The position numbers were made by a program, and so were the translations under genes. A stretch of DNA of 42,160 nucleotides. Source: Desulfurococcales archaeon. Lineage in GTDB: Archaea > Thermoproteota > Thermoprotei_A > Sulfolobales > NBVN01. Location of the stretch: the NCBI GenBank assembly GCA_015521295.1, contig WAOL01000010.1:1-42160 (forward strand), in the 5' to 3' direction. Below the pieces are notes generated by a model. That model was not told where the DNA came from. It worked only from the letters and a program-made list of their open reading frames with translations, and made no database searches. Numbering within the stretch: position 1 is the stretch's first letter; every line of letters begins with the position of its first letter. Below, in pieces: positions 15,301-23,784 of the stretch.

Positions 15301-15573
15301 ATGGAGTATAAAATACCATCACTAATCCTAAGGTACGGCACAATCACCGGACTAATAATAGCGGTACTAGGGGAGACACTAACAACAATAAACCCTACAT
15401 TCAAACCACTAACATATTACGGACTAGGAATAATAATAGCTGCACCCATAACGTCACTAATAACAATAGCCGTCATACATGCAATTAAACGCGACCTAAA
15501 AACATTTGCACTAGCCACACTCGCGCTAGCAATAATACTCACAACAATAATTATTATGCTAACAAAATCATAG
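15301..15573 (+). CDS. DUF1634-like small membrane protein
   Basis: A 90-residue protein with three hydrophobic helices (about residues 12-30, 38-62 and 67-88) and almost no soluble part. The second segment, GLGIIIAAPITSLITI, resembles the family's central helix and its conserved Pro. Its position directly after a TSUP transporter supports the call, since DUF1634 genes are often found there. Probably an accessory subunit of the transporter; no direct evidence of function. Confidence 0.65.
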   Translation: MEYKIPSLILRYGTITGLIIAVLGETLTTINPTFKPLTYYGLGIIIAAPITSLITIAVIHAIKRDLKTFALATLALAIILTTIIIMLTKS

Positions 15574-15696
15574 CGGAAAACGACATTATAGAGCATCCTG
15601 GATATTTTCGCTACCCTACCTTAGATTAAGACACTGTAGTGTGTTCCTTAAGGATACCGTGCTATTGACTTGGAGTTCAATAATTTTGTAGGAGAT

Positions 15697-15775
15697 TGGT
15701 GCGGCGGCCGGGATTTGAACCCGGGATCTCCGGCTTGGGGGGCCGGCGTCCTAGACCAGGCTAGACGACCGCCGC
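15697..15775 (-). tRNA. tRNA-Gly (CCC anticodon), CCA encoded
   Basis: The full cloverleaf can be drawn on the minus strand. The acceptor is GCGGCGG/CCGCCGC, the D stem GTCT/GGAC with G18G19, the anticodon stem CCGGC/GCCGG, the variable loop AGATC and the T arm CCGGG-TTCAAAT-CCCGG. The discriminator is A at 15700, and CCA is encoded (15697-15699). The anticodon loop is CCCCCAA, giving anticodon CCC but C at position 33 where U is nearly universal. There is no intron. Its own TATA box lies at 15801-15808. Confidence 0.95.
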
Positions 15776-15800
15776 GCCATGCTTTCTGTTTGGGGTGAGG

Positions 15801-15808
15801 CTTATAAG
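15801..15808 (-). promoter_or_regulatory. TATA box of tRNA-Gly
   Basis: CTTATAAG lies 26-33 bases upstream of the first base of the tRNA on the minus strand, the standard archaeal distance. It falls in the few bases between the tRNA and the stop codon of GGGP synthase, so the tRNA need not depend on read-through. Confidence 0.6.
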
Positions 15809-15814
15809 TTCTAG

Positions 15815-16552
15815 TTATTTTCTCTTTATTGATTTTATAATTTCTACACATTTTTCGGGGTCTTTCTCTACGATTGTTCCCGTTACTATGATATCTGCAC
15901 CTGCCCTTACGGCGGCCTTGGCTTTCTCGGGTGACCTTATGCCTCCTCCGACGATGAGTGTTAGGTTCTTCTTTACTTTGGCTGCGTACCTTATGAAAGT
16001 GGGTGGTATTGGTTCTGGCGCCCCAGATCCTGCTTCGAGGTATGCGTACTTCATCCCCATCATCCTGGCTGCTAGTACATATGCGGCCCCTATTTCGGGG
16101 CGGTCGTACGGTATTGGCCTTGCCTTCCCAACATATCCTGCCGCACCGCCATACCCAACTATTATGTAAGCTGTGGGCAAGGTTTCTAGTCCGTATCTTT
16201 CTATTATTGGTGCTCCAAGTACCTGCGCACCTATGATGAAGTACGGGTCGTCTGAGTTTAGGAGTGAGAGGAAGAGTATGGCGTCAGCATACCTGGATAT
16301 ACCGGTGATGTTCCCTGGAAATAGTATGACTGGGACTCCCAACCCCTTAAGTTCCTGAACTACAGCGTCCGCGTCCCTCTCCGAGACCCCCACAGACCCG
16401 CCGACGAGGAATGCATCCGTTCCTGCCTCAACCATGAACTTACCCAATTTGCGCACGTTCTTTAACGCTTCTCCGTAAGCCTTGTCGGGATCTATTAGCG
16501 TGAAGTGTAGCGCACCTTCCTCAGCGATCTTATTAGTGATGTAGTCATGCAC
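15815..16552 (-). CDS. Geranylgeranylglyceryl phosphate synthase
   Basis: Makes the first ether bond of archaeal lipids from sn-glycerol-1-phosphate and geranylgeranyl diphosphate. The TIM-barrel family motifs are clear: HFTLIDPDK near the N-terminus, FLVGGSVGVS, VILFPGN, YLEAGSGAPEPI and LIVGGGIRSPEKA, with the last holding the phosphate. I chose GTG at 16552, giving about 245 residues and placing the start 10 bases after the Elf1 stop; an upstream ATG at 16606 would overlap Elf1 by 44 bases and add residues without family similarity. It is the last protein gene of the PIN-ATPase/SWIM/Elf1 run. Confidence 0.93.
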   Translation of the reverse strand: MHDYITNKIAEEGALHFTLIDPDKAYGEALKNVRKLGKFMVEAGTDAFLVGGSVGVSERDADAVVQELKGLGVPVILFPGNITGISRYADAILFLSLLNSDDPYFIIGAQVLGAPIIERYGLETLPTAYIIVGYGGAAGYVGKARPIPYDRPEIGAAYVLAARMMGMKYAYLEAGSGAPEPIPPTFIRYAAKVKKNLTLIVGGGIRSPEKAKAAVRAGADIIVTGTIVEKDPEKCVEIIKSIKRK

Positions 16553-16562
16553 TGATGACCAG

Positions 16563-16898
16563 TTATTCTGTGTCCTCCTCAACGCTTTCCTCCTCGGGAG
16601 TCTCATAAGTTACCTCAATCTCACCGGAAGTGAATTTATCTAAGAACTTCGAGTAGATGTCCACAGCGTCAAGTATCGGGGGTATGTCCTCCATAGTTGC
16701 GCGTAGCCCACACGAAGGATTAAGGCACTTGATTACAGCTCTTTTCCTAGTGAAGCTCTCGTCTCCCTCGTTAACGGTGTATTCCTCAACATCGATAACT
16801 AAGTTAGGTAACCCACAGGCAGGACATTGAAACACTTTAGGCAGTCGGCGCCTCTGCTGCCCTATCTTCTTATAGCGTTTCCTTCTACGCCTACCCAT
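16563..16898 (-). CDS. Archaeal Elf1-like transcription elongation factor (zinc ribbon)
   Basis: A 111-residue zinc-ribbon protein with a basic N-terminus (GRRRRKRYKK), CPACG and CLNPSCG zinc ligands about 33 residues apart, then DAVDIYSKFLDKF, which matches the C-terminal helix of eukaryotic Elf1. The tail is acidic. Elf1 travels with RNA polymerase; archaeal homologues are thought to act with Spt4/5. The loop between the two cysteine pairs is longer than in yeast Elf1, and the second pair is spaced C-x4-C rather than C-x2-C. Confidence 0.85.
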   Translation of the reverse strand: MGRRRRKRYKKIGQQRRRLPKVFQCPACGLPNLVIDVEEYTVNEGDESFTRKRAVIKCLNPSCGLRATMEDIPPILDAVDIYSKFLDKFTSGEIEVTYETPEEESVEEDTE

Positions 16899-16939
16899 TA
16901 AATCACCGTGTTAGGGGATACGTGAGGCCTATAATTAAG

Positions 16940-17332
16940 TTACCGCCGCCTGAGAAGTAACTTACGTAACGTATTGGATTTGCCGTCGAGTATGAGCTCG
17001 TATACTATATCATAAAATTCATCGGTACGCAACCGAAGCTCCCTAACAGTACCCATCCTCTCAGCAATCTCTGTTGCCACGAGGTGATAGCAGGCAGGCC
17101 TCCTACGGCGTAACACGACGTTGAACTCGAAGTCCTTACATGTGCAGAGGAATCTCCTCACGATGAAGTAATCACGATCCCTACCCTTAAAGAAAGTGAA
17201 GTTTCTACCCCTAACGCTTACCCTCATCACTCTTTTCTCACGTATTGCTGTCTTGGATCGTGGCGGTATGTCTAAGTCGTCACTAGATAAGTAGGTTAGG
17301 GTTCTTACATATCCTTGAACTTTATGGAGCAT
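16940..17332 (-). CDS. SWIM zinc-finger protein
   Basis: A 130-residue protein with the SWIM signature CxC...CxH: CTCKDFEF followed after eleven residues by CYHL (about residues 63-84). Everything around the motif is basic, with a C-terminal RKLLLRRR, suggesting nucleic-acid binding. SWIM domains occur in transposases, helicases and ubiquitin ligases; this stand-alone archaeal form has no known role. It lies between the PIN/KH ATPase and Elf1 on the same strand. Confidence 0.7.
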   Translation of the reverse strand: MLHKVQGYVRTLTYLSSDDLDIPPRSKTAIREKRVMRVSVRGRNFTFFKGRDRDYFIVRRFLCTCKDFEFNVVLRRRRPACYHLVATEIAERMGTVRELRLRTDEFYDIVYELILDGKSNTLRKLLLRRR

Positions 17333-17359
17333 AGAACACTACCTCGTAACTAGTACTAG

Positions 17360-18910
17360 TTATATGAGCTTCAGTGATATGGTTATGCCGTACTCACTCT
17401 CAAGCTTCCTTAACTTTCTCCTTAGTCTCTTGAGTGACCTGAGATCCTCCCTAGGAACAAGTATTGTGACTTCACTACCCTCTACACGGATCTCAGCTGT
17501 CGGTACGATGTTATGGAGTATTCTGCGTAACCTGCTCTCCAACCCGGTGATTCCAAGGCCCCTGACGGGAACCACTATTGTTTGCTCACCGAAGGTGTAT
17601 ATTTCGTATTCTAGCTGACCAGTAAGGAAGTCCTTCACCTCCACCACGGGTCTCGCTAACTCAGCTTCCCTTAAGCCTGTGGGTAACTTCACGGTCATAT
17701 TTAACTCATATACTTTCCGTACTTCACCCTCCTCAATGAATATGACTGTGTCGATTATGGATGGTATCATACCTAGGTCGACCCTACGCAGGAACCTTTG
17801 AACTGCGTCTATGGGTGTAGTTGCATGTACGACGCCAATCATGCCTATGCCAGCTAACCTTAAATCAACATAAAGTCTGAAGTCGTCATCGGTCCTCATC
17901 TCGTCAAATACCGTGTAGTCTGGTCTGGAGAGAAGGAGTATGTCATGTAGCTCGTCAGGCGATGCATACACTTTAGAGTACTGAGTTACATCCGGCGGTA
18001 ACCTCATGTCACGCGGTGATTCAATGGTCTTCACAACCTTCCTTTTACGCATATAGTACTCGGCGAGTGCTTGCGCGAATGTGGTCTTACCCATACCTGG
18101 CGCGCCAGCTATTAATATACCCTCAGCACGTTCCTCCAGCCTCCGCACTAGCTTGGGAGGCAAGTTGTAGTCCTCTAGCCTGGGCTTGGCTAGTGGGCGT
18201 ACCGCAGTGATCTCCCACCCGTCGCTCATCGGTGGCCTAGTAATCACTATTCTGTAATCGCCGAGCTGAACTATCGTTGACCCCATTCTCTCAACCTCTA
18301 CGACGGCCTCAGACGTTGTCCTAGCAGCCTCTATGATCTCATCAGCTATCGCCTCTACCTCCTCCCTACTGAGTGGTGACTCACCCAACTGAACTAAGGA
18401 CCAGTGGCCAGGATACCCCTTCTTAGCGTACGGAGGTGCGCCCTCCTTCAAGTGTACTGACATAGTTGAATCGTCGAAGAACCTCTCAAGTAGTGTTAGG
18501 CGTGCCCTAGGTGGTGGGACGTAAAGCACCTTAATGCCTAAGGACTCAGCAGCTAACTGCTGAACCTTCGATGAAGTTATGAGTGTTGCACCCGATTCCA
18601 AACAATAACTACGTGTTAGAGAGTCAAGTGTTGAGTACTTCCTTCTTCCAGACATCTCAACAACATCAAGTTCAATACCCTTATTCTCACACGCTACCCT
18701 AATCAGCCTCAGTTCCTCAAGGCCTATAAGACCAACAGCTCGCCCCTCCTTGGCCTGCTCCTCAAATGAATCCACTATCTCCTTAAGTATCACGAGCCTG
18801 CCCTTGAGTTTTTCGTCAATTACTAACCTACGTAGCGTGCCGTCAATAATCACACTAACGTCAGGCACGAACACCTCAACACCTATTTCTCGGATCCCCA
18901 AGACATCCAT
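17360..18910 (-). CDS. PIN-domain ATPase with C-terminal KH domain (PilT-like, COG1855 type)
   Basis: Three domains can be read. An N-terminal PIN nuclease-like domain (about residues 1-135) starts VFVPDVSVIIDGTL. A PilT/VirB11-like secretion-ATPase core follows, with Walker A GAPGMGKTTFAQ (about 270-281) and the downstream DEMR acidic box. The C-terminal part, about residue 430 onward, resembles a KH RNA-binding domain. This architecture is conserved across archaea; RNA processing or quality control has been proposed but not settled. The ATG is about 27 bases from a TATA box (CTTATAAG at 18933-18940), predicting a leaderless mRNA. It heads the run leading to GGGP synthase. Confidence 0.88.
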   Translation of the reverse strand: MDVLGIREIGVEVFVPDVSVIIDGTLRRLVIDEKLKGRLVILKEIVDSFEEQAKEGRAVGLIGLEELRLIRVACENKGIELDVVEMSGRRKYSTLDSLTRSYCLESGATLITSSKVQQLAAESLGIKVLYVPPPRARLTLLERFFDDSTMSVHLKEGAPPYAKKGYPGHWSLVQLGESPLSREEVEAIADEIIEAARTTSEAVVEVERMGSTIVQLGDYRIVITRPPMSDGWEITAVRPLAKPRLEDYNLPPKLVRRLEERAEGILIAGAPGMGKTTFAQALAEYYMRKRKVVKTIESPRDMRLPPDVTQYSKVYASPDELHDILLLSRPDYTVFDEMRTDDDFRLYVDLRLAGIGMIGVVHATTPIDAVQRFLRRVDLGMIPSIIDTVIFIEEGEVRKVYELNMTVKLPTGLREAELARPVVEVKDFLTGQLEYEIYTFGEQTIVVPVRGLGITGLESRLRRILHNIVPTAEIRVEGSEVTILVPREDLRSLKRLRRKLRKLESEYGITISLKLI

Positions 18911-18932
18911 CCCTATGATGAAGAACTAAGCA

Positions 18933-18940
18933 AGCTTATA
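18933..18940 (-). promoter_or_regulatory. TATA box of the PIN/KH ATPase gene
   Basis: CTTATAAG on the minus strand, centred about 27 bases from the ATG at 18910, so transcription should begin at or beside the start codon. The same octamer serves the tRNA-Gly promoter. Confidence 0.6.
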
Positions 18941-18956
18941 AGCGCCTAGGCAGAAA

Positions 18957-18969
18957 CCAATTTTAACCC
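18957..18969 (+). promoter_or_regulatory. Probable TATA box of tRNA-His
   Basis: The AT-rich ATTTTAACCC lies about 32-40 bases upstream of G-1 of tRNA-His. It is back to back with the promoter of the PIN/KH ATPase. Confidence 0.4.
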
Positions 18970-18998
18970 GTTATGCCCCACAAAATAATGGGTCGTGT

Positions 18999-19076
18999 GG
19001 CTCCGGTAGCGCAGATCGGTAGCGCGCGGGGCTGTGGACCCCGAGGTCCCGGGTTCAAGTCCCGGCCGGAGCCCCA
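18999..19076 (+). tRNA. tRNA-His (GTG anticodon), G-1 and CCA encoded
   Basis: The cloverleaf is complete: acceptor GCTCCGG/CCGGAGC, D stem GCGC/GCGC, anticodon stem CGGGG/CCCCG with loop CTGTGGA, and T arm CCGGG-TTCAAGT-CCCGG. The extra G at position -1 (18999) pairs with discriminator C73 (19073), the identity pair of tRNA-His, and both are encoded. CCA is encoded at 19074-19076. No intron. Confidence 0.97.
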
Positions 19077-19137
19077 CCTACCCCTTAATTAAATCACCGG
19101 CCCTAGCAATATTCCAGGTTCAGGGATAGTCAGGGTG

Positions 19138-19605
19138 TTAGGGTTCTTCCCCCAATGCTCGTCTGAAGCTGATGGCGTACATGAGTAATGTACCTATCTC
19201 CCGCCTGAGGACCCTTAGGTGTATGGGGTACAGCCGTAAGGGAGGACTCTCAGGTTCACTAATATTGAGGATCCTGCAAATCAGCTTTATGGCGATGGGG
19301 TCCTCGACCTCAGCAACCATCTCCTTTAGCTCGGCCCTCATTTCGAGGATTATTGGTAGGAGGAGTTTTCCGCAGAGCTCATTCCCTAGGACATCGCAGG
19401 CTTTCTGGAGTTCGGAGTATCTGAACATGTGGGCACTACCGTCACGCAGTGGGACATGTGGGTATTCCTCGTTGAGGAGTTCTTTGAGTTTTTTCCTCTT
19501 CTTTGGAAGCATGTAGTTAACGGCCTTGAGTTCGTCGCGTAGTAAGCGCTCCAGAACCCTATCGGTAGTGTCGCTTCCAAACTCTTCACCATTAAGTGGA
19601 AGCAG
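19138..19605 (-). CDS. UPF0216 (DUF61) family protein with no standard start codon
   Basis: A member of UPF0216, an archaeal family of unknown function. The core LPKKRKKLKELLNEE and RDGSAHMF...LLPIIL matches the family. The first ATG (19512, at the MLPKKRK segment) would remove a conserved helix read upstream in the same frame as VLERLLRDELKAVNY. No ATG, GTG or TTG lies between the in-frame upstream stop and 19512. A strong ribosome site AGGAGGGG (19613-19620) is 7 bases before an in-frame CTG at 19605, which would give 155 residues. The alternative is a one-base error or frameshift after the ATG at 19592, whose frame does not continue as UPF0216. It is the last gene of the ATP synthase cluster. 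Confidence 0.7.
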   Translation of the reverse strand: MLPLNGEEFGSDTTDRVLERLLRDELKAVNYMLPKKRKKLKELLNEEYPHVPLRDGSAHMFRYSELQKACDVLGNELCGKLLLPIILEMRAELKEMVAEVEDPIAIKLICRILNISEPESPPLRLYPIHLRVLRREIGTLLMYAISFRRALGEEP

Positions 19606-20242
19606 AGACGGTCCCCTCCTTTCGTGCGAGTATTTGTTTCACTTTCTTCATCCTAGTCTTATCCTCACGCTCCCTCTCCTCAAACTTGAATTCTAGGAAC
19701 TTTATGGTGTTCTCCATCCTAGGTATTAGGACGTTCTCTAACGCGTTAACCCTTCTCTTAACACGCGCTACCTCAGCACCCAACCTAGTTATGGAAGCCT
19801 CTACCTCACCCAGCCTAGCTATGAGGTCCAGTAGCTCCTCGAAGCACCTGCTAGTAAGCGTCAGCAGTATGGGGTACTCTGGACTCTCCCTAGGCTTACC
19901 TTTCCTCACGACCTCGATTAGTGGTACGCGGACGCCGGCAACCACGCGCGACCCTATCATACCCTCGATCTTATCGTACTTGGTGCGGGCGTAGGATTCC
20001 ATTAAGGAGGGGTCGATGAGGGGTGTTGACTTAATGAGGAGGGACTCGCATTCCTGCACCTTATCGCAGACCTTCTGACGTAACTCAACGGCATCCTTCA
20101 TCAGCATTATAAGTTCCTGCGTCAGTATTATGAGACGATCCTTCAGCACTTTATGTAATCTCCTAGCTACCTTAACACGCTTCTTTAACCTGATTAACTC
20201 TATCTTCGTCGGCCTAGTTACCCTTAGTGTTTGTTGCGACAC
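19592..20242 (-). CDS. atpD: A/V-type ATP synthase subunit D (central stalk)
   Basis: Subunit D forms the long coiled-coil rotor shaft. The N-terminal [22 protein letters not shown] pattern is the family signature, with a second long helix from about residue 145 ([20 protein letters not shown]). Length of 216 is normal. Its GTG start lies within the end of atpB (29-base overlap) and is preceded by GGTGAGG. The stop overlaps the ATG at 19592 (TAATG). Confidence 0.95.
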   Translation of the reverse strand: MSQQTLRVTRPTKIELIRLKKRVKVARRLHKVLKDRLIILTQELIMLMKDAVELRQKVCDKVQECESLLIKSTPLIDPSLMESYARTKYDKIEGMIGSRVVAGVRVPLIEVVRKGKPRESPEYPILLTLTSRCFEELLDLIARLGEVEASITRLGAEVARVKRRVNALENVLIPRMENTIKFLEFKFEEREREDKTRMKKVKQILARKEGTVSAST

Positions 20243-21653
20243 TTACCTCACCACCTTTCAGCGCTTTGCGGTACTTGGGGTGGTACTTCTTAATGTTCTC
20301 CACGCTGATTAACTTCAGATCCTCCTCCGGTAGCATTGATAGGAGTTCCCAACCGATATCCAGGGTCTCCTCAATAGTTCTGCGCTCGAACTCACCCTGG
20401 TTTATGAATTTCCTCTCGAATAGTTCCGCGTACTCAAGGTACCTTTTATCACGTTCGCTTAGCGACTCAACACCTATTATTGCGGAGAGTTCCCTCAGGT
20501 ACTGGCCCTCCGTATATGCTGCTATTAACTGCATGAATACCTGGTAATGGTCTTCCCTAGTCTTGCCGGGACCAACGCCGTCTTTCATGAGCCTAGAGAG
20601 CGAGAGGAGAGCATCTACTGGCGGGTAAACACCCTTTCTATGCAGGTCCCTTGAGAGCACTATCTGTCCTTCGGTTATGTAGCCCGTGAGGTCGGGTATG
20701 GGATGCGTTATGTCGTCGTTAGGCATCGTAAGTATGGGCATCTGTGTTACCGAACCCTTCATACCTTGAATTCTTCCGGCCCTTTCATAGATTGTTGCAA
20801 GGTCCGTGTACATGTAGCCCGGGTACCCCCTCCTCCCGGGTATCTCCTCCCTAGCAGCGCTTAATTCACGTAGCGCCTCACAGTAGTTAGTCATGTCGGT
20901 CATCACCACTAGGACATGCATGCCGTGGCGCCATGCGAGGAACTCAGCCGTGGTCAAGGCCACCCTAGGAACGACGATTCTTTCGATCACAGGCGAGGCC
21001 GCGGTGTTGATGAACGCGACGATGTTTTCAATGTTCCCTGTCTTCCTTAGGTTCTCTATGAAGAAGTACGCCTCCTCGTAAGTTACGCCTATCGCAGCAA
21101 ATATTACGGCGAAGCGTTCCCCCTTACCCTTAACCCTTGCCTGACGCACTACCTGCGCAGCTATCCTGTTATGGGGTAAGCCAGCCCCGCTGAATATAGG
21201 AAGCTTCTGCCCCCTAACCACTGAGAACAAGCCGTCGATGGCTGAGATACCTGTCTCAATGAACTCGGAGGGTGGCTCCCTAACCGCAGGGTTTATCGGA
21301 GCACCGTTTATGTCTAGCCAATCTTCCGGAACTATCTGGGGACCGCCGTCAATAGGTCTTGCTAAACCATCAAAGATACGTCCAAGCATGTCCAAGGATA
21401 CAGGTATCCTGAGGACCTCGCCCTTGAACCTTACGTGAGCATTCTTCAAGTTAACCTCGCTGACCCCGCCGAAGACTTGGAGGACGGCAACGTCTCGTGA
21501 CACGTCTATTACTTGTCCGAACCTTGTCTCACCGGACTCTAGGATTACTTCGGCTACTTCATTATACTTAATTCCGGGGACGGGTTTAACGAAGAGTAAC
21601 GATCCCTTAGCACTCAGTGCTTTCCTAACTTCCTTCACGTAGAGCTCTGTCAT
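20214..21653 (-). CDS. atpB: A/V-type ATP synthase subunit B
   Basis: The non-catalytic hexamer subunit. It shows the family's conserved [30 protein letters not shown] in place of a P-loop, and [22 protein letters not shown]. The 479-residue length is typical. It overlaps atpA by four bases and atpD by 29. Confidence 0.97.
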   Translation of the reverse strand: MTELYVKEVRKALSAKGSLLFVKPVPGIKYNEVAEVILESGETRFGQVIDVSRDVAVLQVFGGVSEVNLKNAHVRFKGEVLRIPVSLDMLGRIFDGLARPIDGGPQIVPEDWLDINGAPINPAVREPPSEFIETGISAIDGLFSVVRGQKLPIFSGAGLPHNRIAAQVVRQARVKGKGERFAVIFAAIGVTYEEAYFFIENLRKTGNIENIVAFINTAASPVIERIVVPRVALTTAEFLAWRHGMHVLVVMTDMTNYCEALRELSAAREEIPGRRGYPGYMYTDLATIYERAGRIQGMKGSVTQMPILTMPNDDITHPIPDLTGYITEGQIVLSRDLHRKGVYPPVDALLSLSRLMKDGVGPGKTREDHYQVFMQLIAAYTEGQYLRELSAIIGVESLSERDKRYLEYAELFERKFINQGEFERRTIEETLDIGWELLSMLPEEDLKLISVENIKKYHPKYRKALKGGEVSVATNTKGN

Positions 21654-23434
21654 TCCGCACCCACCTCCTTAAGCAACTCTTTGATGCTGTCCTGGATCTC
21701 TGTAATTAGTGTGTTGTAAGCATCCTTGAACTGATCGTAAGGTACCTCCTTCATACGGGCTATCTTAACCCTTACTGGTAGTGCCCTAATCTTCTCGAGC
21801 GGTACGCCGTTATTTAATGCTCTTAGCGCCTCATGATAGAATGTAAGTATGACATCCATCATAAGCACGGTCTTCTCTGGCGGGCAATAACTATCTATTG
21901 GATGGAAAGCATTTTGCTGTAGGAAGTCCTCCCGAATCATCCTAGCTGCGTCGAGTAGCAACTTATCATTGTCAGGTAGCGCATCAGGCCCAACTAACCT
22001 AACGATCTCCATGAGTTCCGCCTCACGCTGAAGAATGTTCAATGCCTCGTCCCTAAGCCTTCTCCATTGAGGGAATGATTCCCTCCACCAACGCTCAACA
22101 GTCTCCACGTAGAGTGAGTAGCTAAGTAACCAGCTCACGGCGGGGAAGTGCCTGCGGTTAGCTAGTGACACGTCAAGCGCTATTAACGTACCAATATACC
22201 TTAGGGTGTTCTGCGTGACTGGCTCGCTGAAGTCAGCACCAGGAGGCGATACCGCGCCGACTATGGTCAGTGACCCCACGCGGTTACCTTCACCCAAGCA
22301 TTTCACTCTTCCTGATCGCTCGTAGAACTCGGCGAGCCTTGACCCTAAGTATGCGGGGAAGCCCTCCTCACCAGGCATCTCCTCAAGCCTCGCGGAGATC
22401 TCCCTCATTGCCTCAGCCCACCTGGAGGTTGAGTCAGCAACTAGGAGCACATCATACCCCATGTCACGGAAGTACTCCCCTATAGTGACTCCTAGGAACA
22501 CGCTTGTCTCCCTAGCCGCTACAGGCATGTTTGAAGTGTTAGCAATAAACACGGCTTTCTCAGCTAGAGGTCTTCCTGAGGCCGGGTCTTTGAGCTTAAG
22601 GAAGCTGTGGAGGGCATCCGCCATCTCATTACCTCGCTCCCCACATCCTACGTAGATGTTCAACCTAGTGCGTGCCCACTTGGTAAGTGTCTGGAGGAGT
22701 ACGGTCTTACCGCTACCGAAGCCTCCGGGCACGGCTGCCTTACCGCCCCTGGCTATCGGGAACATCATGTCAAGCACTCGTTGCCCCGTGATTAAGGGTT
22801 CCGTGGGTTCAAGCCTCCTTACGTAAGGCCTTGGTTTTCTCACGGGCCACTTCTGAAGCATAGTTAACTCAACTTCCTTTCCATCTGCCTCAACCACCGC
22901 TATGAGGTCAGTTATTGTGTAGTCCCCATCACTAACAAGTTCCTTCAGCCTCCCATGGATGTTTGGTGGAACCATTATGTAGTGATCAATGAGTTGAGTC
23001 TCTTTGACTACCCCAAGAATTGTTCCCGGCCCCACTTTATCGCCGGGTTTCAATTTACTGTTCCTAGTGAAGTGCCACTTAACGTCACGCGGGAGTGCTG
23101 GGACCTTCACACCTCTCTTCACGAAGGGACCTATGAGGCTCCCAATAACTGACAGGGGGCGCTGAAGCCCATCAAAGACTTTGCCAACGATCCCAGGTCC
23201 TAACTCAGCGAATAAAAGGCTTCCTGAACCTTCTACGGGTTCCCCGACCTCAAGTCCTGAGGTATCCTCGTAAACTTGGATGTAAGCGTGGTCACCTTGT
23301 AAACCTATGATCTCGCCTATGAGGCGCTCCTCACCGACATACACTACCTCGTAAACCATGGATCCACTCATACCTTCAGCCACGACCAGCGGGCCTGAGA
23401 TACGTCTTATCTTACCCACGACCAAAGGTATCAC
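21650..23434 (-). CDS. atpA: A/V-type ATP synthase catalytic subunit A
   Basis: The catalytic subunit, 594 residues, with the non-homologous insert typical of A/V-type A chains. The P-loop reads [11 protein letters not shown], residues 237-244 being GGFGSGKT. Archaeal A subunits almost always have GPFGSGKT here, so residue 238 is Gly instead of Pro. The arginine-finger region and [30 protein letters not shown] are normal. Its GTG start overlaps the atpF stop, and its stop overlaps the atpB start. Confidence 0.97.
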   Translation of the reverse strand: MIPLVVGKIRRISGPLVVAEGMSGSMVYEVVYVGEERLIGEIIGLQGDHAYIQVYEDTSGLEVGEPVEGSGSLLFAELGPGIVGKVFDGLQRPLSVIGSLIGPFVKRGVKVPALPRDVKWHFTRNSKLKPGDKVGPGTILGVVKETQLIDHYIMVPPNIHGRLKELVSDGDYTITDLIAVVEADGKEVELTMLQKWPVRKPRPYVRRLEPTEPLITGQRVLDMMFPIARGGKAAVPGGFGSGKTVLLQTLTKWARTRLNIYVGCGERGNEMADALHSFLKLKDPASGRPLAEKAVFIANTSNMPVAARETSVFLGVTIGEYFRDMGYDVLLVADSTSRWAEAMREISARLEEMPGEEGFPAYLGSRLAEFYERSGRVKCLGEGNRVGSLTIVGAVSPPGADFSEPVTQNTLRYIGTLIALDVSLANRRHFPAVSWLLSYSLYVETVERWWRESFPQWRRLRDEALNILQREAELMEIVRLVGPDALPDNDKLLLDAARMIREDFLQQNAFHPIDSYCPPEKTVLMMDVILTFYHEALRALNNGVPLEKIRALPVRVKIARMKEVPYDQFKDAYNTLITEIQDSIKELLKEVGAE

Positions 23435-23784
23435 CCAAGTTCCAAAGCTATACCTAAGTAACGTCTTATTAAGGAGGAATAATACTCCTTAACCTCCGCC
23501 TTAGAGGCGGACGTAATGTCAGGAACATAAATAACAACACCTTTACTTAGTGATTGCCTCACCCTCTCGAAATAGGGTTTGAGTTTATCTTGTACAATTA
23601 CTAGTGTTATACCTTTCTTGGATAAATCATCAACCACGGTATTTAATACCTTAAGCACCTCATCATCGGGAGCGTTGATACTAACTACGTACCTCTCACT
23701 AGCCCCTCCTAACGCAAAACCTAGCGTAAAGTATTCATCCCCGACAACACATATGCTACCCTTACTTACCGGTAATTTTGTCAT
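23431..23784 (-). CDS. atpF: A/V-type ATP synthase subunit F (central stalk)
   Basis: A small Rossmann-like subunit (117 residues) that joins subunit D in the rotor. The family pattern begins ICVVGDEYFTLGFALGGA and has a later KGVVIYVPDI strand. It overlaps the end of atpC by 23 bases and the start of atpA by 4. Confidence 0.9.
   Translation of the reverse strand: MTKLPVSKGSICVVGDEYFTLGFALGGASERYVVSINAPDDEVLKVLNTVVDDLSKKGITLVIVQDKLKPYFERVRQSLSKGVVIYVPDITSASKAEVKEYYSSLIRRYLGIALELG

Noticed and set aside
16553-16606. N-terminal extension of GGGP synthase
   Set aside because: It lies over the end of the Elf1 frame and has no family similarity, while a GTG at 16552 gives a normal length.
19386-19592. 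ATG frame right after atpD ([10 protein letters not shown]...)
   Set aside because: The start junction TAATG is attractive, but the frame does not carry UPF0216 similarity and overlaps the conserved UPF0216 frame. Kept only as a possible frameshift origin.
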